Assembly (NCBI GenBank): GCA_016703625.1
Contig: JADJBP010000013.1
Span: forward strand, 1-64,000
Direction of reading: 5' to 3'
From: Chitinophagaceae bacterium
GTDB taxonomy: Bacteria > Bacteroidota > Bacteroidia > Chitinophagales > Chitinophagaceae
DNA length: 64,000 nt
The position numbers and the translations under genes were made by a program. Shown one piece after another: positions 55,524 through 64,000 of the stretch (the first letter of the stretch is position 1; each line of letters begins with the position of its first letter). A model generated the notes under the pieces. It saw only the letters and a program-made list of their open reading frames with translations, did no database searches and was not told the origin of the DNA.

Positions 55524-55906
55524 TGCCGTTTTAAAACAGCCACGAAAAGCAATACCCAGCCTGCAATAAATGCAGCCCCGCCGAAAGGCGTTACAGCACC
55601 GACCCAGTTCAACGGCAATCCCTGGTGTTTTACATAACACAGTAGATATAATGATCCCGAAAAAAGAACCATGCCTGTCATAAAAAGTATGCCGGCCATT
55701 TTCATCGGTCTCACCGGGAATTCTTTGTACAAAATACCGGCTGCCAGTAAGGCAAATACATGGTAAAACTGGTACCGTACAGCGGTTTCAAAAACCTGCA
55801 GGTTTTCAGCAGCCAGCAGATCCTTTAACCCGTGCGCTGCAAATGCACCCAGGGCTACTGATAATGCCCCGGTCAATGCTGCTGTTTTTATAAATAGTTT
55901 GTGCAT
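55520..55906 (-). CDS. DUF423 family membrane protein
   Basis: Intact 128-residue protein with four hydrophobic helices. It shows the typical DUF423 start (ALTGALSVALGAFAAHGLKD), YQFYHVFALLAAG and TPFGGAAFIAGW. The family is of unknown function and is present throughout bacteria. Its stop codon overlaps that of the convergent histidine kinase by 3 bp. It is on the same strand and 16 bp downstream of aroK. Confidence 0.92.
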   Translation of the reverse strand: MHKLFIKTAALTGALSVALGAFAAHGLKDLLAAENLQVFETAVRYQFYHVFALLAAGILYKEFPVRPMKMAGILFMTGMVLFSGSLYLLCYVKHQGLPLNWVGAVTPFGGAAFIAGWVLLFVAVLKRH

Positions 55907-55922
55907 ATTATAGTTTAAAAGA

Positions 55923-56420
55923 TCAGAAGTTTAGGGTTGAAAGGCTTTTTTCATCCAGCTCATCAGCCGGTAAAATGAATGCAGCCTGTTTGTAAAACGG
56001 TTCCCGTTCCTTTAATTTTTGTTCAATAAAAAATAACAGTTCAGCGGAATTTATTTTCTTAACCAAAGGGCGCTTGTCTTTTTCCGTGATGACCCTTTCG
56101 AAGAGGTATTGTGGTGAGGCGGTGAGGTAAACAGAGTTTCCGTTATTATTTATCCACTGCATGTTGTCATTAAAACAGGCCGTTCCGCCGCCACAGGCAA
56201 TGAGGCAATCATCTTTATCAGCAAAAGTATGTAAGGTTTCAGTTTCTATTTTCCGGAAATACGTTTCACCCTTTTTTTCAAAAAGGACGGCAATTGTTTT
56301 CCCGGTTGCCTGCTCGATCACATCATCCAGGTCATAAAATGTTAACCCGTTATGCGCTGCCCAGATTTTACCCCAATAGGTTTTACCGCTACCCATAAAT
56401 CCTATGAGAAAGACTTTCAT
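55923..56420 (-). CDS. aroK: Shikimate kinase
   Basis: AroK phosphorylates shikimate at O-3 in aromatic amino-acid synthesis. Intact, about 165 residues. The P-loop GFMGSGKTYWGK, the shikimate-binding Asp and Arg in FYDLDDVIE and YFRKIETE, the GGG motif in LIACGGGTAC, and the lid RPL in KDKRPLVKK are all present. I use the second ATG (MKVFLIGFMGSGKT), two codons inside the longest frame, because it starts directly at the core strand. Confidence 0.94.
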   Translation of the reverse strand: MKVFLIGFMGSGKTYWGKIWAAHNGLTFYDLDDVIEQATGKTIAVLFEKKGETYFRKIETETLHTFADKDDCLIACGGGTACFNDNMQWINNNGNSVYLTASPQYLFERVITEKDKRPLVKKINSAELLFFIEQKLKEREPFYKQAAFILPADELDEKSLSTLNF

Positions 56421-56492
56421 ATACAATAAAATAACAGCGAATGTACACGATTATAAATTCATGCATTGGGTGCTGACATTAGAATGGTGAAC

Positions 56493-57130
56493 CTATTTAC
56501 TTTTGAAGTCGCCCCGCTTCCATGCTTTAATGAATTCATTCCAGGCAAAGGGATTGAAGATATTCATGGGAGGAGCCTGGCCGGAATAATATGCTTTATT
56601 GGCATTTTGTCTTAAGTATTGACTGCTTGATTCACGCCCGTCTGTGGGCAAATTGGCAACTAAAATTCTTCGGGTAGCAGCACTGTTATTTTTGCGGGCA
56701 ACAGCAATATAATCATCGGGTACTTCTGTATTTAAAAAATCACGCTCAAACTGGGCCTGGTTGGCCTGGATTTAATGATGGTGGCTGCTAAATAAATGGT
56801 ATCGGTTACCATCAGCTGAATAATGCTGTGCTGGTTTCCATCGAGGTTTGCAGGGATCACCACAGTTTTTGGTTTATACCCGATGCTGGTAAATACAACC
56901 TGGTCGCCCTTTAAAACCACGATACTGAAAAGGCCCTTGTTGTTGGTTATGGTACCCCTGTTCTGGCCTTTGATCATCACACTCACCGATTCCAGCCCTT
57001 TTAAACTATCTGCAGTCATCACGATACCATATAACTGAACAACAGAATCCTTAAATGTTTCAAACTGGGCTTTGGCAGCAACAGGGAAGATCAAAAAGGC
57101 AATAAAAAAGTATGGTATAAATTTTCTCAT
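56493..57130 (-). CDS. Exported protein with carboxypeptidase-like regulatory domain (one frameshift)
   Basis: Signal peptide MRKFIPYFFIAFLIFPVAAKAQ is followed by a CarboxypepD_reg-like beta sandwich (VQLYGIVMTADSLKGLESVSVMIKG; GTITNNKGLFSIVV; VVFTSIGYKPK). After a break near 56770 the other frame continues ERDFLNTEVPDDYIAVARKN and MNIFNPFAWNEFIKAWKRGDFKSK to the TAG at 56493. It is about 212 residues long. Proteins of this shape are common in Bacteroidota cell envelopes. The function is unknown. Confidence 0.75.
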
Positions 57131-57175
57131 TCAATTACTAAAATTAACTTCCCGGTAACCCGGAATATAAAAATG

Positions 57176-57194
57176 CCTGCCTGCCGCAGGCAGG
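57176..57194. repeat. Palindrome CCTGCCTG-CCG-CAGGCAGG
   Basis: Two exactly complementary 8-bp arms with a 3-bp centre. There is no T tract, so it is not a normal terminator. A second, imperfect copy lies 110 bp away. Confidence 0.8.
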
Positions 57195-57286
57195 TTCAAT
57201 AATCAACTTTTCAAGACCAATATTCAGGAAACAGCATTTTAAATCACAGCGCCAGTGCCTGAACATTGAAAATTGAGCATTGTATA

Positions 57287-57306
57287 CCTGTCTACCGGCA
57301 GGCAGG
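57287..57306. repeat. Imperfect second copy of the GGCAGG palindrome
   Basis: CCTGTCTACC and GGCAGGCAGG pair with two mismatches, compared with the perfect arms at 57176-57194. Confidence 0.65.
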
Positions 57307-57405
57307 TTGAAAATTTAAACTGATTCATGCACAACAGATCCTGATCCCTTTATCCAAAAATACCAACATTCCTTAATTAATAAACAAAGTAAGGCCATCA
57401 ATGTT

Positions 57406-57413
57406 TAAATTTG
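57406..57413 (+). promoter_or_regulatory. -7 promoter element for apbC
   Basis: TAAATTTG matches TAnnTTTG exactly and lies 35 bp before the ATG at 57449. No clear -33 TTTG is present. Confidence 0.45.
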
Positions 57414-57448
57414 CTGCTCACATGGGTTTTTTAACAAATAATTGAACG

Positions 57449-58559
57449 ATGACAAACGAAGATATTTTAAAGGCACTGGGTAATGTACAGGAACCCGATC
57501 TTGGAAAAGACCTGGTAACACTGAATATGGTAAAAGATATTACAATTGACGGTAATAATGTTTCTTTTACTGTTGTGTTGACCACACCGGCCTGCCCGAT
57601 GAAAGAGATGATCATGAATGCCTGTATCAATGCCGTAAAATTATTGGTGAATAAAGATGCGGTAGTAACGGTAAACTTTACCAGCAACACCAGCAGTAAC
57701 CGAAAGGACAATAAATCCATACTGACCGGCGTAAAAAATATCATTGCTGTGGTAAGCGGTAAAGGCGGTGTGGGTAAAAGCACCGTGGCCTCCAATTTTG
57801 CCCTGGCCCTAGCAGCAGGTGGCGCAAAAGTTGGTTTGATGGATGCCGATATTTATGGCCCCAGCCAGCACATCATGTTTGGCATCAGGGGTGAGCGGCC
57901 TTTGATGCGGGAAGAAGATGCGGAAAGGCTGGATAGTACCTATTGAAAAATACGGTATAAAAATAATGAGCATCGGTTTGCTGATAGATGAAAAGCAGGC
58001 AGTGGTTTGGCGTGGGCCGATGGTAAGCAGTGCCATTCGCCAGTTTGTTACTGAAGTGGATTGGGGCGAACTGGATTACCTGGTCATTGACATGCCACCC
58101 GGCACCGGTGATATTCATTTAACCATTGTACAAACCGTGCCCGTTACGGGTGTTATTGTGGTCACCACACCGCAAACCGTTGCACTGGCCGATGCAAAAA
58201 AAGGCATTGCCATGTTTGGACAGGCACAGTTAAAAGTTCCCGTGATCGGGTTGGTGGAAAATATGAGTTACTTCATCCCGCCAACTGGCGGGACTGAATT
58301 ACCCGAAAACAAATATTACATATTCGGAAAAGACGGCGGAAAAAATTTAGCAGAAGAATTTGATATCCCTTTCCTGGGACAAATACCCATAGTTGAAAGC
58401 ATCCGCGAAGGCGGGGATATTGGCGTGCCGGCCATGGTTGGCAATGATGCCATCACCCAAAAAGCGTTTATGGATTTTAGTTCCAGTGCAGTAAGGGGCA
58501 TTGCCATGCGTAATGCCAACCTGGAGCCTACACAGATCGTGGAGATAGTGGAAGGGTAA
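57449..58559 (+). CDS. apbC: Mrp/ApbC-type Fe-S cluster carrier ATPase (one frameshift)
   Basis: This cytosolic P-loop protein carries and delivers iron-sulfur clusters. The N-terminal MIP18 domain (1-85) has the motif VLTTPACPMKEMI. The deviant Walker A is VVSGKGGVGKSTVASNFA, followed by MDADIYGPSQH, LDYLVIDMPPGTGDIHLT and TTPQTVALADAKKG. One indel occurs near 57930, after REEDAER. The CxxC seen in many homologues is not present in the VENMSYF region. Instead a palindromic 18-mer (58276-58293) adds the residues IPPTGG before TELPENKYYIFG. About 370 residues. Confidence 0.9.
58276..58293. repeat. Palindrome inserted in frame in apbC
   Basis: TCCCGCCAACTGGCGGGA has perfect 8-bp arms around a 2-bp centre and lies inside an otherwise conserved coding region. 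Related sequences usually read from VENMSYF to ELPxNKYYIFG with fewer residues between (family knowledge). The element resembles the TCCGCC/GGCGGA palindromes of the tRNA array. Confidence 0.75.
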
Positions 58560-58683
58560 CATTTTCCCACAAGGTTGACACTGAGCACACAAAGTTGTTT
58601 GCAAACTTTTTCTGTGTTTATTCGTGGCTAAAATATTATTCTCATAAATTACAATCAAACAGGCTATTACTTATTTTCGCAAC

Positions 58684-59892
58684 ATGCAACAAACTTTAAC
58701 CCATCAGCAACTGGTAGATATTGCCAATGAATTTGGCACACCGGTTTATGTATACCATGCCGAACGTATTGCCGGACAATACCAACAACTGAAAAATGCA
58801 TTTAAGGATTCTAATGCCCGTTTTTTTTATGCGTGTAAATCACTTACCAATATAAATGTGCTGAGATACATCAACAGTTTAGGCGCTTCGCTGGATTGTG
58901 TAAGCATCTATGAAGTGAAGCTTGGACTGATGGCAGGTTTTGAACCAAAAAATATTTTATTTACTCCCAATTGTGTAGACTTTGATGAAATTGTACAGGC
59001 AAAAGAACTTGGGGTAAACATCAATATTGACAATATTTCTATACTGGAACAGTTTGGCAGCAAATACGGAAACTCATACCCTGTCTGCATCCGGCTGAAT
59101 CCGCATATCATGGCGGGCGGTAATTTCAAGATCTCTACCGGGCATGTTGACAGTAAATTCGGCATTTCCATTCACCAGATGCGCCATATTGAACGGGTGG
59201 TAAAAACAACCAACCTGAATGTGGAAGGCGTGCACATGCACACCGGCAGTGAAATAAAGGACATCAATGTTTTTTTACTGGGACTGGATGTGATGCTGAA
59301 TACCATTGAACATTTTCCAAACTTAAAATATATTGACCTGGGCAGCGGCTTTAAGGTTCCTTACCAGCCCGGCGACAGTGAAACCGACGTAGACCTGCTG
59401 GGACAAAAAATTGCACAGGCTTTTTTACAGTTCGAAAATAAAAAAGTAAAAGACCTGGCAGTCTGGTTTGAGCCCGGTAAGTACCTGGTAAGCCAGGCCG
59501 GTTATTTTATCACCAAAACCAATGTGATCAAACAAACACCTGCGGCCCTCTTTGCCGGAGTGAACAGTGGTTTCAATCATTTGATCAGGCCCATGATGTA
59601 TGATGCTTACCATCACATTGAAAATATTACCAACCCAACCGGCGCCGAACGCATTTACAATGTGGTTGGCAATATCTGCGAAACCGACACTTTTGCTTAC
59701 GATAGAAAAATTAATGAGATCCGCGAAGGCGATTACCTTGTTTTTTACAATGCAGGTGCCTATGGTTTTGAAATGAGCAGCAACTTTAACTCGCGGTTAA
59801 AGCCAGCCGAAGTGTTGGTAAAAGATGGCAAGGCACAATTGATCAGGCGGCGGGATGAATTTGAAGATCTGCTGAGGAACCAGGTGATTTGA
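58684..59892 (+). CDS. lysA: Diaminopimelate decarboxylase
   Basis: LysA makes lysine from meso-diaminopimelate. Intact frame of 402 residues, fold-type III PLP enzyme. The PLP lysine is in RFFYACKSLTN, the phosphate-binding loop region in DLGSGFKVPY, the HTGSE motif in GVHMHTGSEI, and the active-site Cys in VGNICETDTFAYDR, with NAGAYGFEMSS near the end. It is 124 bp downstream of apbC. Being uninterrupted over 1.2 kb, it shows that frame damage in the window is uneven. Confidence 0.95.
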   Translation: MQQTLTHQQLVDIANEFGTPVYVYHAERIAGQYQQLKNAFKDSNARFFYACKSLTNINVLRYINSLGASLDCVSIYEVKLGLMAGFEPKNILFTPNCVDFDEIVQAKELGVNINIDNISILEQFGSKYGNSYPVCIRLNPHIMAGGNFKISTGHVDSKFGISIHQMRHIERVVKTTNLNVEGVHMHTGSEIKDINVFLLGLDVMLNTIEHFPNLKYIDLGSGFKVPYQPGDSETDVDLLGQKIAQAFLQFENKKVKDLAVWFEPGKYLVSQAGYFITKTNVIKQTPAALFAGVNSGFNHLIRPMMYDAYHHIENITNPTGAERIYNVVGNICETDTFAYDRKINEIREGDYLVFYNAGAYGFEMSSNFNSRLKPAEVLVKDGKAQLIRRRDEFEDLLRNQVI

Positions 59893-59940
59893 TATTCTTT
59901 TTATGATTAAATGCCCGTTTAATTGAATTGCCAATATCCT

Positions 59941-59971
59941 TTTTATGTTCGAAAATTAAATGATAAATTTG
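59941..59971 (+). promoter_or_regulatory. Promoter of the toxin-antitoxin operon
   Basis: TTTT (59941-59944, one mismatch to TTTG) and TAAATTTG (59964-59971) are spaced by 19 bp, the ideal Bacteroidota layout, 15 bp before the antitoxin ATG. Confidence 0.6.
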
Positions 59972-59986
59972 TTCAAACATAAAATT

Positions 59987-60215
59987 ATGGAAGCCGTACA
60001 AATCAGGGAAACCCTTCACGAATATATTGATACTGTTGATGAGAAAAACTGGAAGCTATCTATACAGTATTAAAAGACAGCATCAGCCCCGATTTTACTT
60101 ATCCGGAGATGAATTATCGGACATTTATGCCCGCAGAAACCAGTACAAAAACAATGAAGCAGAAACAATTGTTGCAGAGGATTTTGTAAAATATGTCCGT
60201 CAAAATAAATTATAA
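59987..60215 (+). CDS. Antitoxin of a ParE/RelE-type pair (two compensating indels)
   Basis: The start MEAVQIRETLHEYIDTVDEK and the end GDELSDIYARRNQYKNNEAETIVAEDFVKYVRQNKL are in different frames. Restoring one base near 60045 and one near 60105 gives a protein of about 76 residues with the middle LEAIYTVLKDSISPDFTYP. This looks like the small Bacteroidota antitoxins paired with ParE-type toxins. The stop codon overlaps the toxin ATG by one base (TAATG), showing tight coupling. No typical DNA-binding fold is evident from sequence alone. Confidence 0.7.
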
Positions 60216-60514
60216 TGGCTTACCGGTTAGTCATTCTTAAAGTTGCTGCAGAAGATACTAAGGATGCTTATGACTACTATGAAAAAATTCAACCCGGGCT
60301 TGGCGACCGGTTTTTAAGTGAAGTACTTATTAGATTTAATGAAATAAGTAAACATCCGCAATACTATGGTTTTATTGATAGCCAAAATATCATTAGAGAC
60401 ATAAAATTAAAGAGCTTTCCTTATTTGGTTGTTTATGAAATTGCAGAAGATCATGTAATTATTTATTCAGTACATTGTGGTTACAAAACTCCTGATCAAA
60501 AATTCAGAAAATAA
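60215..60514 (+). CDS. ParE/RelE-superfamily toxin
   Basis: Intact 99-residue protein. It shows the usual helical hairpin AAEDTKDAYDYYEKIQPGLGDRFLSEV and the C-terminal strands IRDIKLKSFPYLVVYEIAEDHVIIYSVHCGYKTPDQK. ParE members poison gyrase and RelE members cleave mRNA. The sequence does not carry a clear RelE catalytic set, so ParE-like is more likely. It is translationally coupled to the antitoxin. Confidence 0.88.
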   Translation: MAYRLVILKVAAEDTKDAYDYYEKIQPGLGDRFLSEVLIRFNEISKHPQYYGFIDSQNIIRDIKLKSFPYLVVYEIAEDHVIIYSVHCGYKTPDQKFRK

Positions 60515-60523
60515 ACGTGACAA

Positions 60524-60916
60524 TTGAATAAGACAATCCTTCTTATATTATTAATTACCTGCAGCTTTCGAGTTTTCAGCCAAACCCCCGATTGCGGCAA
60601 ATTCCGTGAAGGCAAATTCCGCATTGCCGATACCCGGGCAGGTGTAGTTACCATTGCCGAAAGAAAAGGAATGTACCAGACCGAATCAAGCGAAGCTTTA
60701 AAAGCGGTGGTGCGGTTTAGAATTTCCTGGCATGACAACTGCTCCTACACACTCAGGCTGGATAAAGTGCTCCGGAACGAGAACAGGATCGAATTCCCGG
60801 CCAGCCTGGAAGTGAAAGTAAGGATCACCGAAACACGAGACGGAGGTTATACACAGGCCACCTCTTCTTCGCTTACTAACGGCACCTATAACGTAGCCGT
60901 TACGAAGATCAACTAA
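60524..60916 (+). CDS. Small exported protein of unknown function
   Basis: A frame of 130 residues starts with TTG (60524) just 10 bp after the toxin stop. It has a signal peptide (NKTILLILLITCSFRVFSQ) and a compact mature part with two Cys (DCGKFREGKF; DNCSYTLRLDKVLRN). I do not recognise a named domain, though the pattern is that of small periplasmic Bacteroidota proteins. The TTG start is needed because no in-frame ATG precedes the signal peptide. Confidence 0.7.
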   Translation: MNKTILLILLITCSFRVFSQTPDCGKFREGKFRIADTRAGVVTIAERKGMYQTESSEALKAVVRFRISWHDNCSYTLRLDKVLRNENRIEFPASLEVKVRITETRDGGYTQATSSSLTNGTYNVAVTKIN

Positions 60917-61072
60917 AAGCATTTTTTTGTTTTATACATTGTTTAACTTAAAATGAGTTGCCTGCCTGTTGCAGATATCATTTTTTCTTATCACATTTAC
61001 ACAGCAAATAAAAAATGCCGATATTGGTGATTCCACCAATGTTAACCAACTTCAACAATCAATCTCAAATTT

Positions 61073-64000
61073 ATGGAACACGGCACATGCCCCCGTAACA
61101 AAAAGTTCAGCACAACTTTTTTACACGCCCTGCTGTTTGTAACTGCAGCTTTTTGTCTTTTTTCCTGCAGCAAAAAAGAAACCTGGATCGAGGTAGATCC
61201 TGCTTTCAGTAAATACATTGATGCCTATACAACCGGCACCGTTTCCAAAACATCTGCAATACATATCAAACTGGCAGCCGATGCCGGCACTACGCATACT
61301 GTTGGTGAAGCTGTAAAAGAAGACCTGTTCACCATCTCCCCGTCTGTAAAAGGAAAAGCATACTGGCTGGATGCACAGTCCATCGAATTTAAACCCGACA
61401 GCTGGCTAAAGCCTGACCAGGTGTATGAAGTGAATTTTAAACTCGGAAAAGTAACCAAAACACCGGAGCAGTTCTCAAATTTCCGTTTTAATATAAAAAC
61501 AATCAAGCCTTCCTTTAAAGTCACACAGGATGGCCTGCGGGGTAACGGTATCAAAAATAAAATGACCCTGGGCGGCGACCTGGAAACAGCAGATATAGAA
61601 GATGGCAAATCGGTGGAAAAATTATTATCCGCGACGTATAATAACAAACCTTTGAAAATAAACTGGCAGCATAATGATGCCGCCAAAATGCACCGGTTTA
61701 CCATTGATAATATTGACCGGCAGAAAACTGCAACCAATGTAGAACTGCGCTGGAACGGCAAGCCGATGAATATGGATGTTGAAGGCGAAACGGATGTAAC
61801 TGTTCCTGCAGAAGGGGATTTTAAAGTGCTGGATGTGGTTGCCATCTATGATGCACAGCAATATGCATCTGTTCAGTTCAGTGATGCCATTGCCGTTGGG
61901 CAGGATCTGACCGGTTTGATCACGATCAGTGAACAACAGGATATTTCCTATACCATCAACGGCAGTGAAGTAAAGGTTTTTGGCAATGGAAAACTGGATG
62001 GCAATTATACCGTGAACATAAATCCCGGTATTAAAAATACCTGGGGTGATGTGCTGGATAAGGGGTTTGCATCCAATATCAATTTCGAAAACCGGATGCC
62101 GGCAGTTAAGATACATGGGAGGGGAAATATCTTACCCAACAGCGGCAGGCTGGTATTGCCTTTCGAGGCAACCAATCTCAATGCTGTTGATATCAGCATC
62201 ATAAAAATTTATGAAGAAAATGTGCCCCAGTTCCTGCAGGAGAACAGCCTGGGAGGCAATAATGAACTGAGAAGGGTTGGTAAACCCATCGTACAAAAAA
62301 CGCTGAGGCTTGATGATGATAAAACCCTTGACCTGCATAAAAAACAACATTTTTCATTAGACATTGATAAATACCTGAAAACGGAGCAGGGAGCCATTTA
62401 TAAAGTGACCATCGGGTTCCGGCCTGAATATTCATTATACACTTCAACCGACACCACTGCCAAAACGGATGATGAAGATTCCGAAGATGATTACAGTGAC
62501 TATGATGACTATGGAAAAAATGGTGTTGATGAAGATGATGCTTTCTGGAGCAGGTATGATACCTATTACCCCTTTGGCTACAGCTGGAGCCGGCGCGATG
62601 ACCCGGGCAGTAAATCATATTACAACAAAGACCGCTGGGCAACAAGAAATATCCTGGCGAGCAATATCGGGCTTACGGCCAAACGCGGCAATGATAATAG
62701 TTTAGTGGTTGCCGTTAGTAACATACTCACTACCGAACCCATGAATGACGTGGACATTGAAGTGATGGATTACCAGCGGAGCATCATCAGTAAAGGTAAA
62801 AGCGGCAGCGATGGTTTTGCCAATATTGACCTGAAAAGAAAACCGTTCTTACTGATCGCCCGTAAAGGAAATGAAAGGGGATATTTAAAACTGGATGACG
62901 GCAGTTCCCTGGCGCTCAGCCGCTTTGATGTAAGTGGAGAAGAAGTGAGGAACGGCATCAAGGGATTTATTTTTGGAGAACGGGGTGTATGGCGACCCGG
63001 CGATACAATGTACCTTAATTTTATAGTGGAAGACAAACAGGGTAAGTTACCGCCCGACCACCCGGTTGAATTCAGTTTATATACACCGCAGGGGCAGTTG
63101 TATAAACATGCCGTACAAAGCAATGCCGAAAATGGGTTTTACCTGTTTAAAACCAATACCGATGCAGCTTCACCTACCGGGAACTGGACTGCAAAAATAA
63201 AAGTGGGTGGCGCCATTTTTGAAAAAAGGATCAAGGTGGAAACGGTTATGCCTAACCGCCTGAAAATAGATCTTGATTTTGGTAAAGACCCTGTGCTGGG
63301 CAAGGGCAATGCCGAAACCGGGAACATCAATGCCAAATGGCTGTTTGGAACCGCAGGTAAAAATTTAAAGGCCAAGATCGATGCATCACTGTATGCCAGG
63401 GGTACTTCTTTTCCGAAATTTGCAGGGTTTACTTTTGACAACCCGGCATCAGCCTATTCAACACAAAGCAAGACCATTTATGAAGGTACATTGGATGAAC
63501 AGGGCAATGCAGCACTGAAAACAAATTTCGAAATTGATGAATCGGCACCGGGCATGCTGAGTGCCAATTTACTGGTTAAGGTTTTTGAACCGGGTGGCAG
63601 TTTCAGTATTGATAATGTGACCATGCCCTACAGTCCTTTTACCAGTTATGCCGGAATTAAATTGCCCGATGGCCAAAAACCATTTGATTATTTACTGGCC
63701 GGTAAAAACCATACCGCACAAATTGTAAATGTAGACAGCAAAGGAAATTTACTGGCCGGCAGCAATGAGGTAGAAGTGCAATTTTACCGCATCCAGTGGC
63801 GCTGGTGGTGGGATAACAGCGGTGACAACCTAAGCAATTTTACGCAGGATGAATATAATAAGTTACTGAAAACTGAAACTGTAAAGCTTACAAATGGCCG
63901 GGGCAACTGGACCTTTGGCACTTCTGAAAATGAATGGGGACGATACCTGGTACTGGTAAAAGACCTGGAAAGCGGCCACACTACCGGCTCAACATTTTAT
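61073..64000 (+). CDS. Alpha-2-macroglobulin family lipoprotein (3' end outside window)
   Basis: The frame is open from the ATG at 61073 to the window edge (976 codons) without a break. A lipoprotein signal ends in LFSCSKKE. Large bait-type protease inhibitors of this family trap attacking proteases at the cell surface. Visible parts are N-terminal MG-like beta domains (61.2-62.4 kb), an unusual acidic Asp/Tyr-rich loop (62475-62550) and the A2M N-domain signature GFIFGERGVWRPGDTMYLNF near 62970. Further MG domains follow. The bait region and any thioester motif would lie beyond the edge. Confidence 0.88.
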   Translation, partial: MEHGTCPRNKKFSTTFLHALLFVTAAFCLFSCSKKETWIEVDPAFSKYIDAYTTGTVSKTSAIHIKLAADAGTTHTVGEAVKEDLFTISPSVKGKAYWLDAQSIEFKPDSWLKPDQVYEVNFKLGKVTKTPEQFSNFRFNIKTIKPSFKVTQDGLRGNGIKNKMTLGGDLETADIEDGKSVEKLLSATYNNKPLKINWQHNDAAKMHRFTIDNIDRQKTATNVELRWNGKPMNMDVEGETDVTVPAEGDFKVLDVVAIYDAQQYASVQFSDAIAVGQDLTGLITISEQQDISYTINGSEVKVFGNGKLDGNYTVNINPGIKNTWGDVLDKGFASNINFENRMPAVKIHGRGNILPNSGRLVLPFEATNLNAVDISIIKIYEENVPQFLQENSLGGNNELRRVGKPIVQKTLRLDDDKTLDLHKKQHFSLDIDKYLKTEQGAIYKVTIGFRPEYSLYTSTDTTAKTDDEDSEDDYSDYDDYGKNGVDEDDAFWSRYDTYYPFGYSWSRRDDPGSKSYYNKDRWATRNILASNIGLTAKRGNDNSLVVAVSNILTTEPMNDVDIEVMDYQRSIISKGKSGSDGFANIDLKRKPFLLIARKGNERGYLKLDDGSSLALSRFDVSGEEVRNGIKGFIFGERGVWRPGDTMYLNFIVEDKQGKLPPDHPVEFSLYTPQGQLYKHAVQSNAENGFYLFKTNTDAASPTGNWTAKIKVGGAIFEKRIKVETVMPNRLKIDLDFGKDPVLGKGNAETGNINAKWLFGTAGKNLKAKIDASLYARGTSFPKFAGFTFDNPASAYSTQSKTIYEGTLDEQGNAALKTNFEIDESAPGMLSANLLVKVFEPGGSFSIDNVTMPYSPFTSYAGIKLPDGQKPFDYLLAGKNHTAQIVNVDSKGNLLAGSNEVEVQFYRIQWRWWWDNSGDNLSNFTQDEYNKLLKTETVKLTNGRGNWTFGTSENEWGRYLVLVKDLESGHTTGSTFY

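Larger units (their letters stand above)
57131..57448. other. Intergenic region with palindromes and ATTGA repeats
   Basis: No gene is present. It holds two GGCAGG-type palindromes (listed separately) and a short run of GAACATTGAAAATTGAGCATTG-like repeats at 57261-57282. A candidate promoter for apbC is at 57406-57413. Confidence 0.6.

Noticed and set aside
58340..58660. Minus-strand ORFs inside apbC
   Set aside because: They are shadows of the apbC reading frame without start context or domains.

Overview
The window looks like a chromosomal piece of a Bacteroidota bacterium, most likely a Chitinophagaceae-type member. Two secreted proteins end in C-terminal sorting domains of the type IX secretion system (T9SS). 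There are Bacteroidota-restricted families (DUF4251, SMUG2-type glycosylase, fused E1 alpha/beta dehydrogenase). Several genes are preceded by TAnnTTTG-type -7 elements and few have Shine-Dalgarno sequences. No single gene proves the genus. Many long genes are split by one-base frameshifts, often in homopolymers, while most short genes are intact. I read this mainly as indel error in the sequence and annotate such genes across their full reconstructed length.

Layout. 0-7.3 kb: tail of an unknown gene, a T9SS-sorted protein, DUF4251 protein, IlvE, a GntR/aminotransferase regulator, and an MBOAT acyltransferase with an SGNH-like partner. 7.7-16.4 kb: an orphan histidine kinase with about eleven PAS domains, a beta-helix lipoprotein, GalM and a sugar-kinase-like remnant. 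16.9-21.8 kb: a copper block with a CopA-type ATPase, an HMA chaperone and a tiny membrane protein on the minus strand, facing NirK and a cupin on the plus strand. 22-24.7 kb: a SMUG2-type glycosylase overlapping DUF488, and a class II Fic enzyme with a repeated operator-like motif over its start. 25-39.7 kb: a minus-strand surface-protein locus with a roughly 3000-residue adhesin-like protein, an RHS/YD-repeat protein and a detached T9SS-sorted C-terminal module. 39.9-42.6 kb: a TPR histidine kinase and its NarL-type regulator.

43.0-44.15 kb is the most unusual stretch. An intact tRNA-Met(CAT) gene is followed by a truncated GIY-YIG endonuclease ORF and a second 3' half of the same tRNA. On its other side lie seven tandem units of about 100 bp derived from the same tRNA. 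In them two hairpin-forming tRNA segments have been swapped for the palindrome TCCGCC-NN-GGCGGA. A related palindrome sits in frame inside apbC at 58.28 kb, and two more lie between genes near 57.2 kb. Together these suggest a small mobile palindrome family that enters both tRNA and protein genes.

44.2-64 kb: an L,D-transpeptidase, a secreted protein with a caspase-like His/Cys pattern, fused dehydrogenase E1, FAH-family hydrolase, Pth, FtsK, a 7TM sensor kinase lacking its N box, DUF423, AroK, a small secreted protein, ApbC, LysA, a ParE-type toxin-antitoxin pair, a small exported protein and the first 976 codons of an alpha-2-macroglobulin lipoprotein.
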